NCBI GenBank assembly: GCA_018052705.1
Contig: JAGPMW010000022.1
Coordinates: 1 to 35,413, forward strand
Direction: 5' to 3'
DNA from: Selenomonas sp.
GTDB lineage: Bacteria; Bacillota; Negativicutes; Selenomonadales; Selenomonadaceae
Length of the DNA stretch: 35,413 bases
Shown here in pieces: positions 15,574 through 23,398 of the stretch; position 1 is the stretch's first letter; each line of letters begins with the position of its first letter. The translations under genes were made by a program, and so were the position numbers. The notes below the pieces were generated by a model. That model saw nothing but the letters and a program-made list of their open reading frames with translations. It was not told the DNA's origin and made no database searches.

Positions 15574-16995
15574 ATGGTTATATGCAAGAAAAGATACTGG
15601 CTGCTGGCTGGTGTCTTAGGACTTACCCCCGGGCTTATGTGGGGCAATGCTTCGACGGCTGCAGCGGAGACGCAGCCCGTGAAGCGAGAAGTCAAGTCAG
15701 CTCCGGCAACATCGCGGATTATCGATTTTGGCGAGATGGGCAAGACCGTGCGCATCAGGGACAATGCAGTCGCCACGACTGGCAAGCAGAGCGCGCCGGT
15801 TACCTCGATTCATATGGTTCGCCTGCAATGGCAGGAAGTGCCAAGTGCCGTGAGCTATCAGGTGGTCATCCTGAAATCTGCGGAAGATACGGATTCTAAC
15901 ATCGCGCTTGCACAGGGGCAGATTTATACGAACGGAGTGGATATTGACCTGAGCCGATTTGGCCGTGACGCAGGGAATTTCTACTGGAAGGTCTGTCCAC
16001 TGGATTACAATGGTACGCCGGTTGGCAATGGACATTTTTCCAAGCCCCAGCCAATAACCGTTGGTACGACGCTGGAGCCAAAGGCACCGCAGCCGACGAC
16101 ACAGTTTGACCGCATGGATTATATGCCAGTCTATCCAGTATTCTCATGGATTCCGTTTGGTGATGCGAAGCATCATGAGGTTCAGGTCTATCGTGTGAAG
16201 CCGGAGGGGGAGAGCCTCATCCGCACGCTGAATGCAGATCAGTATGACGTCTATGAAGACGGAGGTTATACGACTCCAGGCCGATACTGCTGGCGGGTAA
16301 GATCGGTAGATGCTTCCGGCACGCCAATCAGCGACTGGTCGGAAAAGACTTATTTTGAAGTTTCGCCGCAGTCTGCACCAATTGCTGCCCTCGGGGACAG
16401 CATTACGCATGGCGGCGGGGCTATGTCGGTTCCGCCGGGGTATCTGATGTATGACTGGGAGTCTTACTCAGAGGTACCTGTCAAGAATATCGGCTGCAGC
16501 GGCAATACAACAGCCGATATGCTGGAACGGTTTGAGCGTGATGTGCTGCCGTTTTCACCGAAAGTGCTGGTGATCATGGGCGGGGTCAATGACTATCGGG
16601 GAACGGTCAATGGCTGGCAGGTTGTACAGAATCTCAAGGCCCTCCGCGACAAATGCGAGGCCTATGGCATTGTGCCGGTGTTTCTGACGGTCACGCCAAT
16701 CAATCCGACACTGATGGTCAAGCGGGCACATATCGAGCAGCCGCCGTTTGACTGGCTGGTACATCAGCGCTACATCAATGACTGGATCATGACTCAGCGC
16801 TATCATGTGGATGTTGCCAGTGCACTGGCTGATGGTACGGGCTGGCTGCGTTCGAACTACACGACCGATGGCCTTCATCCGGACTATTTCGGCAAGCAAT
16901 ACATCGGCGAGCAGGTGGGACGTTTCCTGACCAGGACGTTCCCCTGGATTACGAGTAAATTGACGAAAAAGCCGATTCCGGTATACGGACAATAA
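15574..16995 (+). CDS. Secreted SGNH/GDSL-family hydrolase with fibronectin-III-like domains
   Basis: A 473-residue exported protein. The signal peptide spans about residues 1-31 (hydrophobic WLLAGVLGLTPGLMWG, cleavage near TAAAE). Residues about 70-265 look like two beta-sandwich, fibronectin-III-like repeats (VRLQWQEVPSAVSYQVVIL; VFSWIPFGDAKHHEVQVY...YCWRVRSVD). The C-terminal SGNH domain is complete: block I with Ser276 (ALGDSIT), block II Gly310 (CSGNT), block III Asn339 (GGVND), and block V Asp432 and His435 (DGLHPD). Such enzymes deacylate or deacetylate esters, often on cell-surface or plant polysaccharides; the substrate is not recognisable. It is monocistronic, between two terminators. 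GGAG at 15559 is 11 bases before the ATG. Confidence 0.88.
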   Translation: MVICKKRYWLLAGVLGLTPGLMWGNASTAAAETQPVKREVKSAPATSRIIDFGEMGKTVRIRDNAVATTGKQSAPVTSIHMVRLQWQEVPSAVSYQVVILKSAEDTDSNIALAQGQIYTNGVDIDLSRFGRDAGNFYWKVCPLDYNGTPVGNGHFSKPQPITVGTTLEPKAPQPTTQFDRMDYMPVYPVFSWIPFGDAKHHEVQVYRVKPEGESLIRTLNADQYDVYEDGGYTTPGRYCWRVRSVDASGTPISDWSEKTYFEVSPQSAPIAALGDSITHGGGAMSVPPGYLMYDWESYSEVPVKNIGCSGNTTADMLERFERDVLPFSPKVLVIMGGVNDYRGTVNGWQVVQNLKALRDKCEAYGIVPVFLTVTPINPTLMVKRAHIEQPPFDWLVHQRYINDWIMTQRYHVDVASALADGTGWLRSNYTTDGLHPDYFGKQYIGEQVGRFLTRTFPWITSKLTKKPIPVYGQ

Positions 16996-17007
16996 AATAC
17001 GAAGCAG

Positions 17008-17044
17008 AGGCCTGCGGCATGGAATCCTGCCGCAGGCCTTTTTG
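17008..17044 (+). terminator. Intrinsic terminator after the SGNH hydrolase
   Basis: Perfect 12-bp stem (17008-17019 with 17028-17039) followed by six T with one interruption point. Confidence 0.93.
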
Positions 17045-17509
17045 TAGCTGGATTTGTTATAATCTGCATATAAGATCAATCGCCTAGCTCATTTTGACTG
17101 GATGGATATGGTCAAAGTGAAGGCATGCATGAGGTCAAAACGGGACAACGATACCCTAGAGTAACATAGACTATCTATAGAAAGGGAGATAGTGCATAAA
17201 TAATATAAAGATGCATAAATAGCCGAACAAGACCAATCGCTTGCTCTGTCCAGGACTTTGCTGGACAACCAGATGAATCCCCGAAATGTACCAGTCCGAT
17301 AAAATTTAGACAAAAAGAAGAAATGTCTACGATATCATTATTCACATTATAGTTAATAGATAAATGCTATTATATTGATAATAAAAAGTAATGTATAATA
17401 GTAAAATAACGATATTATTGTAATTATATTACAAGTCATCAGCGAAAATAATCAGGACGGCCTATAGTTCATATTTCTTCATATTTTTAATAATTTTCTA
17501 AATAATCAG
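17045..17509. other. AT-rich non-coding region
   Basis: About 465 bp with no convincing gene; the second half (from about 17300) is strongly AT-rich. It contains two adjacent dyads, AATAA/TTATT (17405-17419) and TGTAAT/ATTACA (17419-17433), and stretches such as TTATAGTTAATAGATAAATGC. The only ORF of note is a 74-codon minus-strand frame (17089-17313) with no ribosome binding site and no recognisable product. The base composition contrasts sharply with the GC-rich genes on both sides. It could be a regulatory region, an old recombination boundary or an inactive origin-like region; I cannot decide. Confidence 0.5.
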
Positions 17510-17538
17510 TTGAAAGATTATTCATTTTATGCTATAAT
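17510..17538 (+). promoter_or_regulatory. Strong putative promoter of the three-gene operon
   Basis: TTGAAA (17510-17515), exactly 17-bp spacer, perfect TATAAT (17533-17538). The leader to the first gene is about 97 nt. Confidence 0.75.
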
Positions 17539-17641
17539 TTAGCCGTAAATGAAACAGAGCAAGGGGCATAACCCTATGCGCGGGGAAGGAAGTGCAAAGA
17601 AAGACGTGTTTCGATTTGCTCAGAAATCGGAGGAGTCTTGC

Positions 17642-18202
17642 ATGAGAAAAAAGGATTTGAACAAAATACTGCCAGTGGCCACGGAAGTCGATGCCATCTG
17701 GCCCTGTACCTCAGCGTCGGGAGGCGAAAGCGCGGCTTTGCTGCTCATGGGCGGAGAGGTAGCAGTATTCGAGAATTGTTCCAGCTGGACGTTGGCGACG
17801 GTCTATGCCGAGCGGGCCGGGCGGGATTTGCGCACGCTGCGGACCCTGACTGGCGGGATCTTTGGGGATACGAAGGCGAGTATCCTGCCAATCAATCTTT
17901 CGCTGGTACTGGTGGCATTGAAGTACCGGCGGCCGGGTAATGGCAGCCGCCAGTCCACAGTATGCTATGTCAATGCAGCGCATGAGTGCCGGATCGTGAA
18001 AAATCCGGTCCGAGGAAACTGTGGTGCGGTCCGATTCCCGTCCGGCTATGTCCTGCCGCTGCTATGGTCAGAACAGACACTGCAGACCAAGCTGGCGCGC
18101 GGGAGGCTGGTGCAGTACCGGCAGGCGGTGTATCTGCGTCAGGAACTGAGTCAGCTCGAGTCGCGCGTGCGGAGTATCTACGAGGGAGGGCTGCTGGCAT
18201 GA
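17642..18202 (+). CDS. Hypothetical protein, possibly ComK-like
   Basis: A 186-residue soluble protein I do not firmly recognise. The order of features recalls ComK, the competence transcription factor of Bacillus: a short N-terminal beta region with a Cys (FENCSSWTL), a Pro-rich start of the core (ILPINLSLVLVALKYRRP), an Asn/His segment (CYVNAAHECRIV), then FPSGYVLPLLWSEQTLQTKLARG, comparable to the FxNG...S...Q..R block of ComK. This resemblance is from memory and weak. ATG 17642 is chosen because GGAGGAG (17629-17635) precedes it by six bases. The in-frame ATG at 17549 lies only a few bases after the predicted transcript start and lacks a ribosome binding site. Its stop overlaps the next start as ATGA, so the two are translationally coupled. 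Confidence 0.6.
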   Translation: MRKKDLNKILPVATEVDAIWPCTSASGGESAALLLMGGEVAVFENCSSWTLATVYAERAGRDLRTLRTLTGGIFGDTKASILPINLSLVLVALKYRRPGNGSRQSTVCYVNAAHECRIVKNPVRGNCGAVRFPSGYVLPLLWSEQTLQTKLARGRLVQYRQAVYLRQELSQLESRVRSIYEGGLLA

Positions 18203-18768
18203 TCTATACGGATGATTCAGAAGCCCGGGTAATCCGGGTCGCCCTGCTGCGATATTTTGATATACATACCTCGTTGTTCCTTACCCAGCTTGATTATCTG
18301 CTCGATCATAGCGTGAATATCCGCGACGGATATCACTGGATCTATCGGACCTATGCGGAATGGGCGGCGGATATCGGCCTGTCGCAGTCGACCGTCCAGC
18401 GGATTGTCCGGCGGCTCAAACGGCAGGGGATTGTCGTCTGCGGCCGCTACAACCGCTTCCGGTATGACCGGACAACCTGGTTTCGGCTGGACTATGAGGT
18501 TATGAGCCGCATGGGGCTCGATATTCATCACAGCTGCGCCGGGGAAAAAGCCATGCTGGCGATGGAACGGGCCGAGCGAGGTCAGGCGTTTGCGGCTGGG
18601 AAATCGTTTACCGTACCTGCCCGCCTGCCGGCACCGGATAGGCTGCTTACGGCGGCTGACGTGGATGATGGATTTGATCTTAGTACCTCGTCGGCGCGCT
18701 TCCTGCGGCCCGAGCTGCAGCAGAAAATCCTGCGGCAGCATTGCGGGAAGAAGGTGAATCAGGCATGA
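18199..18768 (+). CDS. Winged-helix protein resembling phage/plasmid replication proteins
   Basis: A 189-residue protein. Residues about 40-95 (YHWIYRTYAEWAADIGLSQ, STVQRIVRRLKRQGIV, then RYDRTTWFRLDYE) match the winged-helix N-terminus typical of phage and plasmid replisome-organiser or initiator proteins, in which a W-Y-TY-EW start, a recognition helix and a DxTxWY/F wing recur. The C-terminal ~90 residues are unlike anything I know. GAGGGAGGG directly precedes the ATG, and both ends overlap the neighbours as ATGA, so all three genes are co-translated. A DNA-binding role is well supported. Whether it acts in replication or as a regulator in this chromosomal setting is open. Confidence 0.65.
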   Translation: MIYTDDSEARVIRVALLRYFDIHTSLFLTQLDYLLDHSVNIRDGYHWIYRTYAEWAADIGLSQSTVQRIVRRLKRQGIVVCGRYNRFRYDRTTWFRLDYEVMSRMGLDIHHSCAGEKAMLAMERAERGQAFAAGKSFTVPARLPAPDRLLTAADVDDGFDLSTSSARFLRPELQQKILRQHCGKKVNQA

Positions 18769-19169
18769 GAATGGAAGATCTGATCGAGAGCGGGCGGCGC
18801 TGTGATATCTCCGCCAATACGATCCGGCGTCTGTGCCAGCTGTTTCCGGCAGCGAAAGTCGATGATGGGCTGGCGCTGCTTTATATCGAACAGCGGCGTG
18901 TTGCGATACACAATCCGACGGGCTGGCTGCAGGCGGCGCTCCGGCGAGGATTCACAACCCCGCGCCGGGGCCGGAATGAGAGTGCCGATGTCCGCCGACA
19001 GCGGCGTGAGCTCGGGGAACGCCGTGCAGCAAGACTGGCTGAGCAGTATCGCTGTCACGATGAAGCCGCGCTGGCTGACCGGCTGGCTCAGCATCCCGTG
19101 ACTGACAATCCCTGGTTTTCCCGCCTGCCGCCAGAGGTGCAGGCACGCATGCGGCAGAGCAGGGCGTAA
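18765..19169 (+). CDS. Small basic protein of unknown function
   Basis: A 134-residue Arg-rich protein (RRGFTTPRRGRNESADVRRQRRELGERRAAR in pieces across residues about 62-92). The motif IHNPTGWLQAALRRGF near residues 49-64 recalls the conserved NPxGWLxxAL segment seen near the C-terminus of some plasmid/phage replication proteins. That would fit the preceding winged-helix gene supplying the N-terminal half. ATG 18765 overlaps the upstream stop as ATGA and has AAGGTG upstream. No membrane segment or signal peptide. Function unknown. Confidence 0.6.
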   Translation: MRMEDLIESGRRCDISANTIRRLCQLFPAAKVDDGLALLYIEQRRVAIHNPTGWLQAALRRGFTTPRRGRNESADVRRQRRELGERRAARLAEQYRCHDEAALADRLAQHPVTDNPWFSRLPPEVQARMRQSRA

Positions 19170-19221
19170 CTCTGTGCAGCCGGCTTTTACTGTCCGATCC
19201 TATCTATCATTGGAATATCCG

Positions 19222-19254
19222 AACCGCTTGTTCTTGGGGACAGGCGGTTTTTTT
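19222..19254 (+). terminator. Intrinsic terminator of the three-gene operon
   Basis: A 10-bp stem (19222-19231 with 19240-19249, one G-T pair) followed by a seven-base T-run. Confidence 0.85.
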
Positions 19255-19355
19255 CGCAAGGGTTGCTTTTTGACTGGTTTTTGAATGTACTAGAGTGTAA
19301 GGACAAGGAACCAGTTCTTACGGTGATAACGGTATAGAGAAAGGAAGGTTGAATC

Positions 19356-19577
19356 ATGGCAGTACGCAACAATGCAACTACGAAACTCATCCTCAAACTG
19401 GTCAACGGTACGGACGCAGCCGGCAAGGAGAAAATCGTCCAGCGCTCATTCCCGCACTTCAGCGATAAGCTGACGGATGAGCAGGTGCTGGACCTTGGCA
19501 CCAAGCTCGGCAAGCTGCAGACGGCAGTCGTCCGCATGGTAGGCCGTGAGGATCAGGCGGGCATTACCGCTGAGTAA
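19356..19577 (+). CDS. DUF1659 family protein
   Basis: A 73-residue protein with the DUF1659 pattern: TTKLILKLVNGTDAAGKEKIVQRSFPHF, then an LTDEQVLDLGTKLGKLQ helix. It is small, soluble and of unknown function. In Firmicutes DUF1659, DUF2922 and YvrJ genes recur side by side, as here. GGAAGG lies eight bases before the ATG. First gene of a second short operon. Confidence 0.85.
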   Translation: MAVRNNATTKLILKLVNGTDAAGKEKIVQRSFPHFSDKLTDEQVLDLGTKLGKLQTAVVRMVGREDQAGITAE

Positions 19578-19619
19578 TCAGACCCGAGGAAACGCTGAAT
19601 ATGGAGAGGAGCAATTACT

Positions 19620-19832
19620 ATGAAATCCACCTTGAAAATGATCCTGAATCTTGAGAATGGCAAGACCTGTACGCTCGAGCTTGCGAGCCCGCGCACAGAC
19701 CTCAAGAAAGAAGAGACCGTCGCGTTCATGAATGATCTGATCGCGGATAAGGCCATCCTTGTCGGCGGGGCTCTGGCGGTATCGGTCAAGAAAGCCTATA
19801 TCCAGAGTGTCGACGAGCAGAGCATCGCCTGA
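19620..19832 (+). CDS. DUF2922 family protein
   Basis: A 70-residue protein with the DUF2922 layout: STLKMILNLENGKTCTLELASPRTDL, an acidic helix KKEETVAFMNDLIADKAI, and a C-terminal strand ALAVSVKKAYIQSV. Unknown function. It is 42 bp after the DUF1659 gene, with GGAGAGG upstream; clearly co-transcribed. Confidence 0.87.
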   Translation: MKSTLKMILNLENGKTCTLELASPRTDLKKEETVAFMNDLIADKAILVGGALAVSVKKAYIQSVDEQSIA

Positions 19833-19863
19833 TGGCGGCGCCTGAATAAAGGAGGCGCCAGCT

Positions 19864-20022
19864 ATGGAACAGACGGTACTCACCGCGATCTCGACCGTGG
19901 GGTTCCCGATTGTCGTAACCTTCTACCTGCTGACCCGGTTCCAACGGTCGATGGACCAGTTCACGAGCCAGCTCGAGGAACTCGTCAAGGAACTTCAACG
20001 GCGTGAGCATATCGGAGCATGA
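19864..20022 (+). CDS. YvrJ family small membrane protein
   Basis: A 52-residue protein translated directly from the sequence: MEQTVLTAISTVGFPIVVTF then YLLTRFQRSMDQFTSQLEEL and a short charged tail. One N-terminal membrane segment (about residues 5-25) and a C-terminal amphipathic, coiled-coil-like helix match the YvrJ family. AAAGGAGG (19848-19855) is an ideal ribosome binding site eight bases before the ATG. Third member of the DUF1659-DUF2922-YvrJ set; function unknown. The phage-holin-like size and topology are suggestive only. Confidence 0.85.
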   Translation: MEQTVLTAISTVGFPIVVTFYLLTRFQRSMDQFTSQLEELVKELQRREHIGA

Positions 20023-20048
20023 GCAGGGCTGTGAAATAACACGCCCAT

Positions 20049-20102
20049 AACGGCCAATAAGGTCCACTGACTCGAAGGAGCCGGTGGACCTTATTGGCCG
20101 TT
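20049..20102. repeat. 19-bp perfect inverted repeat (large hairpin)
   Basis: Arms 20049-20067 and 20084-20102 are exact reverse complements (AACGGCCAATAAGGTCCAC and its complement), separated by 16 nt that can form a smaller CTC/GAG stem. It lies between the convergent yvrJ and lysE-type genes. No T-run follows on either strand, so it is not a standard intrinsic terminator, although it could end transcription or protect mRNA ends. Confidence 0.9.
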
Positions 20103-20169
20103 AAAATTTAATATGGCACATGAAAAATTCACCCGGCAATGGACTGCAAGTCGGTAGTTTTGATATCAT

Positions 20170-20772
20170 TCAGCGGAGTAATCCTACCGCACATAAGGCC
20201 AGCATAGCGGACATTAGCGGGTTGATTATCCGATGGTGCTGGTTGTAGACACTGGACAGCCTGCTGCCCATGGCTGCCCATAGAAGTGTGCTGGAAGAGG
20301 AAAAGACTACTATGGGCAGGCACCAGAGTAAAAGTTCAGGAAGACGATGATAATAATTCAGCAGATAGAGCTGAAACAGGCTCACACAGAAGATCATGAT
20401 TTTCGCATTGGTCATATTGAGTAAAAAGCCAATTTTAAAGCAGCTCCAAAAATCCGTCAGATCCCCGTGAACATCGGTGTTCCCGACCTTACCGCTATTA
20501 AAGATGTGATAGGCGAGCCAAAGTATATAGCATACGCCGAAGAAAGTAAGCCCTTTCGTCAGTGCCGGGATATAGCGTTCAAACTGATAGCTCAGAAAAG
20601 CTGCGGCAATGGCGATTATCACGTAGGCACTGAAAAGTCCTGCGTAGACCTTGAAATACGTTTTCAGGCCATATTTCATTCCTAAATTCATGGAATACAG
20701 ATTAGCGGGGCCGGGGGTGTAAGATACAATGAAAAAATACGGTAAGAACCCTAAAATAACTTCAAGCGGCAT
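20170..20772 (-). CDS. LysE/RhtB family amino acid exporter
   Basis: A 200-residue, six-membrane-segment protein. The family hallmark is near the N-terminus: FLPYFFIVSYTPGPANLYSMNLGMKYG, equivalent to the TPGPN...G motif of LysE/RhtB exporters. Later NMTNAKIMIFCVSLF matches the conserved LNPKA region. Such proteins export amino acids (lysine, threonine, homoserine, cysteine and others). AAGGAGGG lies nine bases before the ATG. It is divergent from a LysR gene 126 bp away, which probably regulates it. The exported substrate cannot be deduced. Confidence 0.87.
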   Translation of the reverse strand: MPLEVILGFLPYFFIVSYTPGPANLYSMNLGMKYGLKTYFKVYAGLFSAYVIIAIAAAFLSYQFERYIPALTKGLTFFGVCYILWLAYHIFNSGKVGNTDVHGDLTDFWSCFKIGFLLNMTNAKIMIFCVSLFQLYLLNYYHRLPELLLWCLPIVVFSSSSTLLWAAMGSRLSSVYNQHHRIINPLMSAMLALCAVGLLR

Positions 20773-20827
20773 AGATGATGCCCTCCTTTTTTCAAATAGT
20801 TTCTTGATAAAAGAAGGATACTATATT

Positions 20828-20883
20828 AGAATATATTTGTAAAATTGAAATATTTATATTCTTAATTCGATAAAATTGAAGTA
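20828..20883. promoter_or_regulatory. Candidate LysR-type operator between the exporter and regulator genes
   Basis: Perfect dyad AGAATATA (20828-20835) with TATATTCT (20855-20862). In addition TAAAATTGAA(A/G)TAT is directly repeated at 20840 and 20871, exactly 31 bp (about three helical turns) apart. The divergent location is typical for LysR auto-regulation. Confidence 0.55.
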
Positions 20884-20898
20884 TTAAAGGGGCCGCTG

Positions 20899-21804
20899 AT
20901 GGATATCAAGAACCTGTACACATTTAAGACAATCATCGAAGCAGGCAGTTTTATTCAGGCCGCTTCGGTGCTGGGCTATACACAATCGACAATCACCTTT
21001 CAGGTCCGGCAATTGGAACGGGAGCTGGGGATTACGTTATTCGAGAAGATCGGAAGAAGAATGGTCCTGACTCAGGCGGGTGAAAATATAGTGCCGTATG
21101 TGCGGGATACGATCGAAGCCTATGAAAAAATGAAGAATGTCGGCAAAGACTGTTCTGAGCTGTGTGGTGAGCTCAATATTATTCTGTCCGAGACTATTTT
21201 CTGCTATAAAATGCAACCGGCGATCAGAGAGTTTCATGCCATGGCTCCCCATATCAAGCTGAAGATGCGATCGCTCAGCTGTCAGGCCACGAAGCAGGCG
21301 TTGCTTGAAGGGGCGGCTGATCTCGGAATCTGTTATGATGAAAGTGAAGCGGATGAGAGGCTCGCCATTACGGCTCTGGGCCATTGCAGGATGGAGCTGG
21401 TGGCATCGAGGCAGCTCGTAGAGGAAATGGGAATGGCGAAATTGGATTTCACCCAAGAATCCGCGGCAATTCCTACTTCGTTCATTACCGATGAGCCTGG
21501 CGGCATATTCCGGTCAAGTTTTGAGACCTATCTAAAACAGCAAAATATTGCCATGGAACCAACGATTGAATTATGGAGCACGGAAACGATCAAAAGCATG
21601 GTGCTGGCTGGTATTGGGATTGCCTATCTGCCCCAATTTGTCCTGCAAAATGAGCTGAATCGTAAAGAACTGGTCGCGTTGCCGCATCACATCTCGTACG
21701 CAGGAATACGCGCGATCTATTGTTATCACAAAAATAAATACGTGACACCGCAAATGAAGCTGCTCATGAATCTTCTGCAGAAGCATGTAGGCAGATTTTC
21801 CTGA
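20899..21804 (+). CDS. LysR family transcriptional regulator
   Basis: A 301-residue regulator. The N-terminal winged helix-turn-helix (residues 1-60) shows LYTFKTIIEAGSFIQAASVLGYTQSTITFQVRQLERELGITLFEK in consecutive pieces, and a substrate-binding domain follows (about 90-295; ELNIILSETIFCYKMQPAIREF, GAADLGICYDE, SMVLAGIGIAYLPQF). AAAGGGG precedes the ATG. Its divergent orientation to the LysE-type exporter suggests that it activates the exporter when its substrate accumulates, as LysG does for LysE; that pairing is inferred from position. Confidence 0.92.
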   Translation: MDIKNLYTFKTIIEAGSFIQAASVLGYTQSTITFQVRQLERELGITLFEKIGRRMVLTQAGENIVPYVRDTIEAYEKMKNVGKDCSELCGELNIILSETIFCYKMQPAIREFHAMAPHIKLKMRSLSCQATKQALLEGAADLGICYDESEADERLAITALGHCRMELVASRQLVEEMGMAKLDFTQESAAIPTSFITDEPGGIFRSSFETYLKQQNIAMEPTIELWSTETIKSMVLAGIGIAYLPQFVLQNELNRKELVALPHHISYAGIRAIYCYHKNKYVTPQMKLLMNLLQKHVGRFS

Positions 21805-21855
21805 ATAGCTGGTGGATCGCATGAAAGAACTGCGGCTGTTTCTTTTTACATCACA

Positions 21856-21888
21856 AAAAACCTGAGGGCAGAGCACCCTCAGGTTTTT
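21856..21888. terminator. Bidirectional intrinsic terminator
   Basis: Perfect 13-bp pairing AAAAACCTGAGGG (21856-21868) with CCCTCAGGTTTTT (21876-21888), flanked by A and T runs. It serves both the LysR and the MATE gene. Confidence 0.93.
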
Positions 21889-21927
21889 GTCGTGTTGGCT
21901 GCCGGCGGGTAAGCCGCAGGCAGCTGC

Positions 21928-23313
21928 TTAATATTTGATGTGGACCGGCTGGCGGAGACGGGCCAGCTGCTGCTTGCGGCGCTTGTCGATGAAGGCATTG
22001 CGCTGGTCGTATAGCAGGAAGGCAGAGAGGAATAATGCCGTGAGGTCCGCGGCCGGGACTGCCAGCCAGACACCGTTAAAGCCGAAGAATCTCGGCAGGA
22101 TGGTCAGGAAGATTACGATGCCGGCGAGGTTTCTGGTAAAGGAAGCAATGGCCGAAGTACGTCCATCCGAGATGGCCGTGAAGAAGCCGGAAGTGAAGGT
22201 GTTGAAGCCCACGAACAGGAAACTCAGGGAGAAGATCAGGAACCCGTTGATGGTCAGGTCGGCAACATGACCGCCTTCGGGCAGGAAGAGGCCGATGAGC
22301 GGCTCTGCCAGCAGGCGGGACCCGGCAAAGGCGGCCAGTGAAAATGCGATCAGACACAGCAGCGACAGCTTCATGAGGCGCAGCAGTTCCTTGTACTGGC
22401 GGGCGCCGAACTGATAGGAAAAGATCGGCGCGATGCCGTTGCTGAAGCCGATCAGGATGGCGGTCAGCAGCATCTCGGCATAGAGGATAATCGAGATTGC
22501 GGCGACACCATCCTCGCCTGCCCAGGCAAAGGTGGCAATGTTGAACAGGAAGGTCGTGATGCCGACGGAGGTCTCAGTGACCAGCTCGGAGCAGCCGTTC
22601 GTGATGGTCTTGCCAAGTGCGGCCAGCTCGAGCCGCGGTCTGGTGAACCGCAGCTGCCGTCCGTATCGGGTGAAGTAGATCAGGCCGGTGCTGGCTGCAA
22701 TGAGATCGGCAATGCCTGTCGCCAGACCGGCACCCAGAACACCCCAGCCCATGTGGGCCAGAAAAACATAGTCAAGCGTAGCATTGACCACGCCGCTGAC
22801 GAGCGAGATGAGGAATCCCTGCATCGGCTTTCCGTCGGCGATGAAGAAGGCGTTGAAGACCATCATGAGAGCCGCGGCCGGGTAGAAGGGCAGGAGAACG
22901 CCGAGGTAGCGGACGCAGTCCTCGTAGAGCAGCGGGCTCGCGCCGAGGAAGCCGAGCACTGGCGTCATGAAGAGCGCAAGCAGCAGGGCGAGCACGGTGC
23001 TGAGCACGGCGGCGGTGCAGACAATCAGTGTGAAGCGCTGGGAAGCAAGGCGGCTGTTTCCCTCGCCGAGTGTCCGGGCGACCAGCGCAGAGCCGCCCGC
23101 GGCCAGCATGATGGCAAGTCCGAGAACGAGATTGATGGCCGGATAGACGATGTTCGAGGCTGCCAGGGCCTCACTGCCTGCATACCGGCCGATGAAAATG
23201 CCATCGGTGACGGTATAGAGAGAGATCATGAGCATCATGCCGATAGACGGCGCTGCGAATCGCAGCAGCGATCGGATGTCATGCTGATGGGCTAATGGAT
23301 TTTGATTTTTCAT
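21928..23313 (-). CDS. MATE family efflux transporter
   Basis: A 461-residue multidrug and toxic compound extrusion protein with about 12 membrane segments in two repeats, MepA/DinF-like. Visible: LLRFAAPSIGMMLMISLYTVTDGIFIGRYAGSEALAA at the start in pieces, NIVYPAINLVLGLAIMLAAGGSALVARTLGEG, ADGKPMQGFLISLVSGVVNATLDY, and ISDGRTSAIASFTRN in the second half. Such pumps expel cationic drugs by Na+ or H+ antiport. AAAGGAC precedes the ATG. It is divergent from a MerR/GyrI-type regulator, and its promoter has the 19-bp spacer of MerR-activated genes, so drug-inducible expression is likely. Confidence 0.92.
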   Translation of the reverse strand: MKNQNPLAHQHDIRSLLRFAAPSIGMMLMISLYTVTDGIFIGRYAGSEALAASNIVYPAINLVLGLAIMLAAGGSALVARTLGEGNSRLASQRFTLIVCTAAVLSTVLALLLALFMTPVLGFLGASPLLYEDCVRYLGVLLPFYPAAALMMVFNAFFIADGKPMQGFLISLVSGVVNATLDYVFLAHMGWGVLGAGLATGIADLIAASTGLIYFTRYGRQLRFTRPRLELAALGKTITNGCSELVTETSVGITTFLFNIATFAWAGEDGVAAISIILYAEMLLTAILIGFSNGIAPIFSYQFGARQYKELLRLMKLSLLCLIAFSLAAFAGSRLLAEPLIGLFLPEGGHVADLTINGFLIFSLSFLFVGFNTFTSGFFTAISDGRTSAIASFTRNLAGIVIFLTILPRFFGFNGVWLAVPAADLTALFLSAFLLYDQRNAFIDKRRKQQLARLRQPVHIKY

Positions 23314-23355
23314 GATAAAAAGTCCTTTCTTTTTCCGAAACTGTCTTATATACTA

Positions 23356-23386
23356 AGCATAAAGGATACAGTAACTGTAATGTCAA
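23356..23386 (-). promoter_or_regulatory. MerR-type promoter/operator of the MATE gene
   Basis: On the minus strand TTGACA (23386-23381), a 19-bp spacer and TATGCT (23361-23356). The dyad TACAGT-A-ACTGTA (23367-23379) sits centrally in the spacer. A 19-bp spacer with a dyad between -35 and -10 is the hallmark of promoters untwisted by MerR-family activators, and a MerR gene begins 13 bp away. Confidence 0.8.
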
Positions 23387-23398
23387 GGGGGGAGAGCA

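Noticed and set aside
17089..17313. 74-codon minus-strand ORF in the AT-rich region
   Set aside because: No ribosome binding site, no recognisable domain, atypical composition; it lies in a region with no other coding sign.
17045..20102. Complete prophage or integrative element
   Set aside because: Replication-like genes are present, but there is no integrase, structural, lysis or conjugation gene and no flanking attachment-site duplication that I can see.
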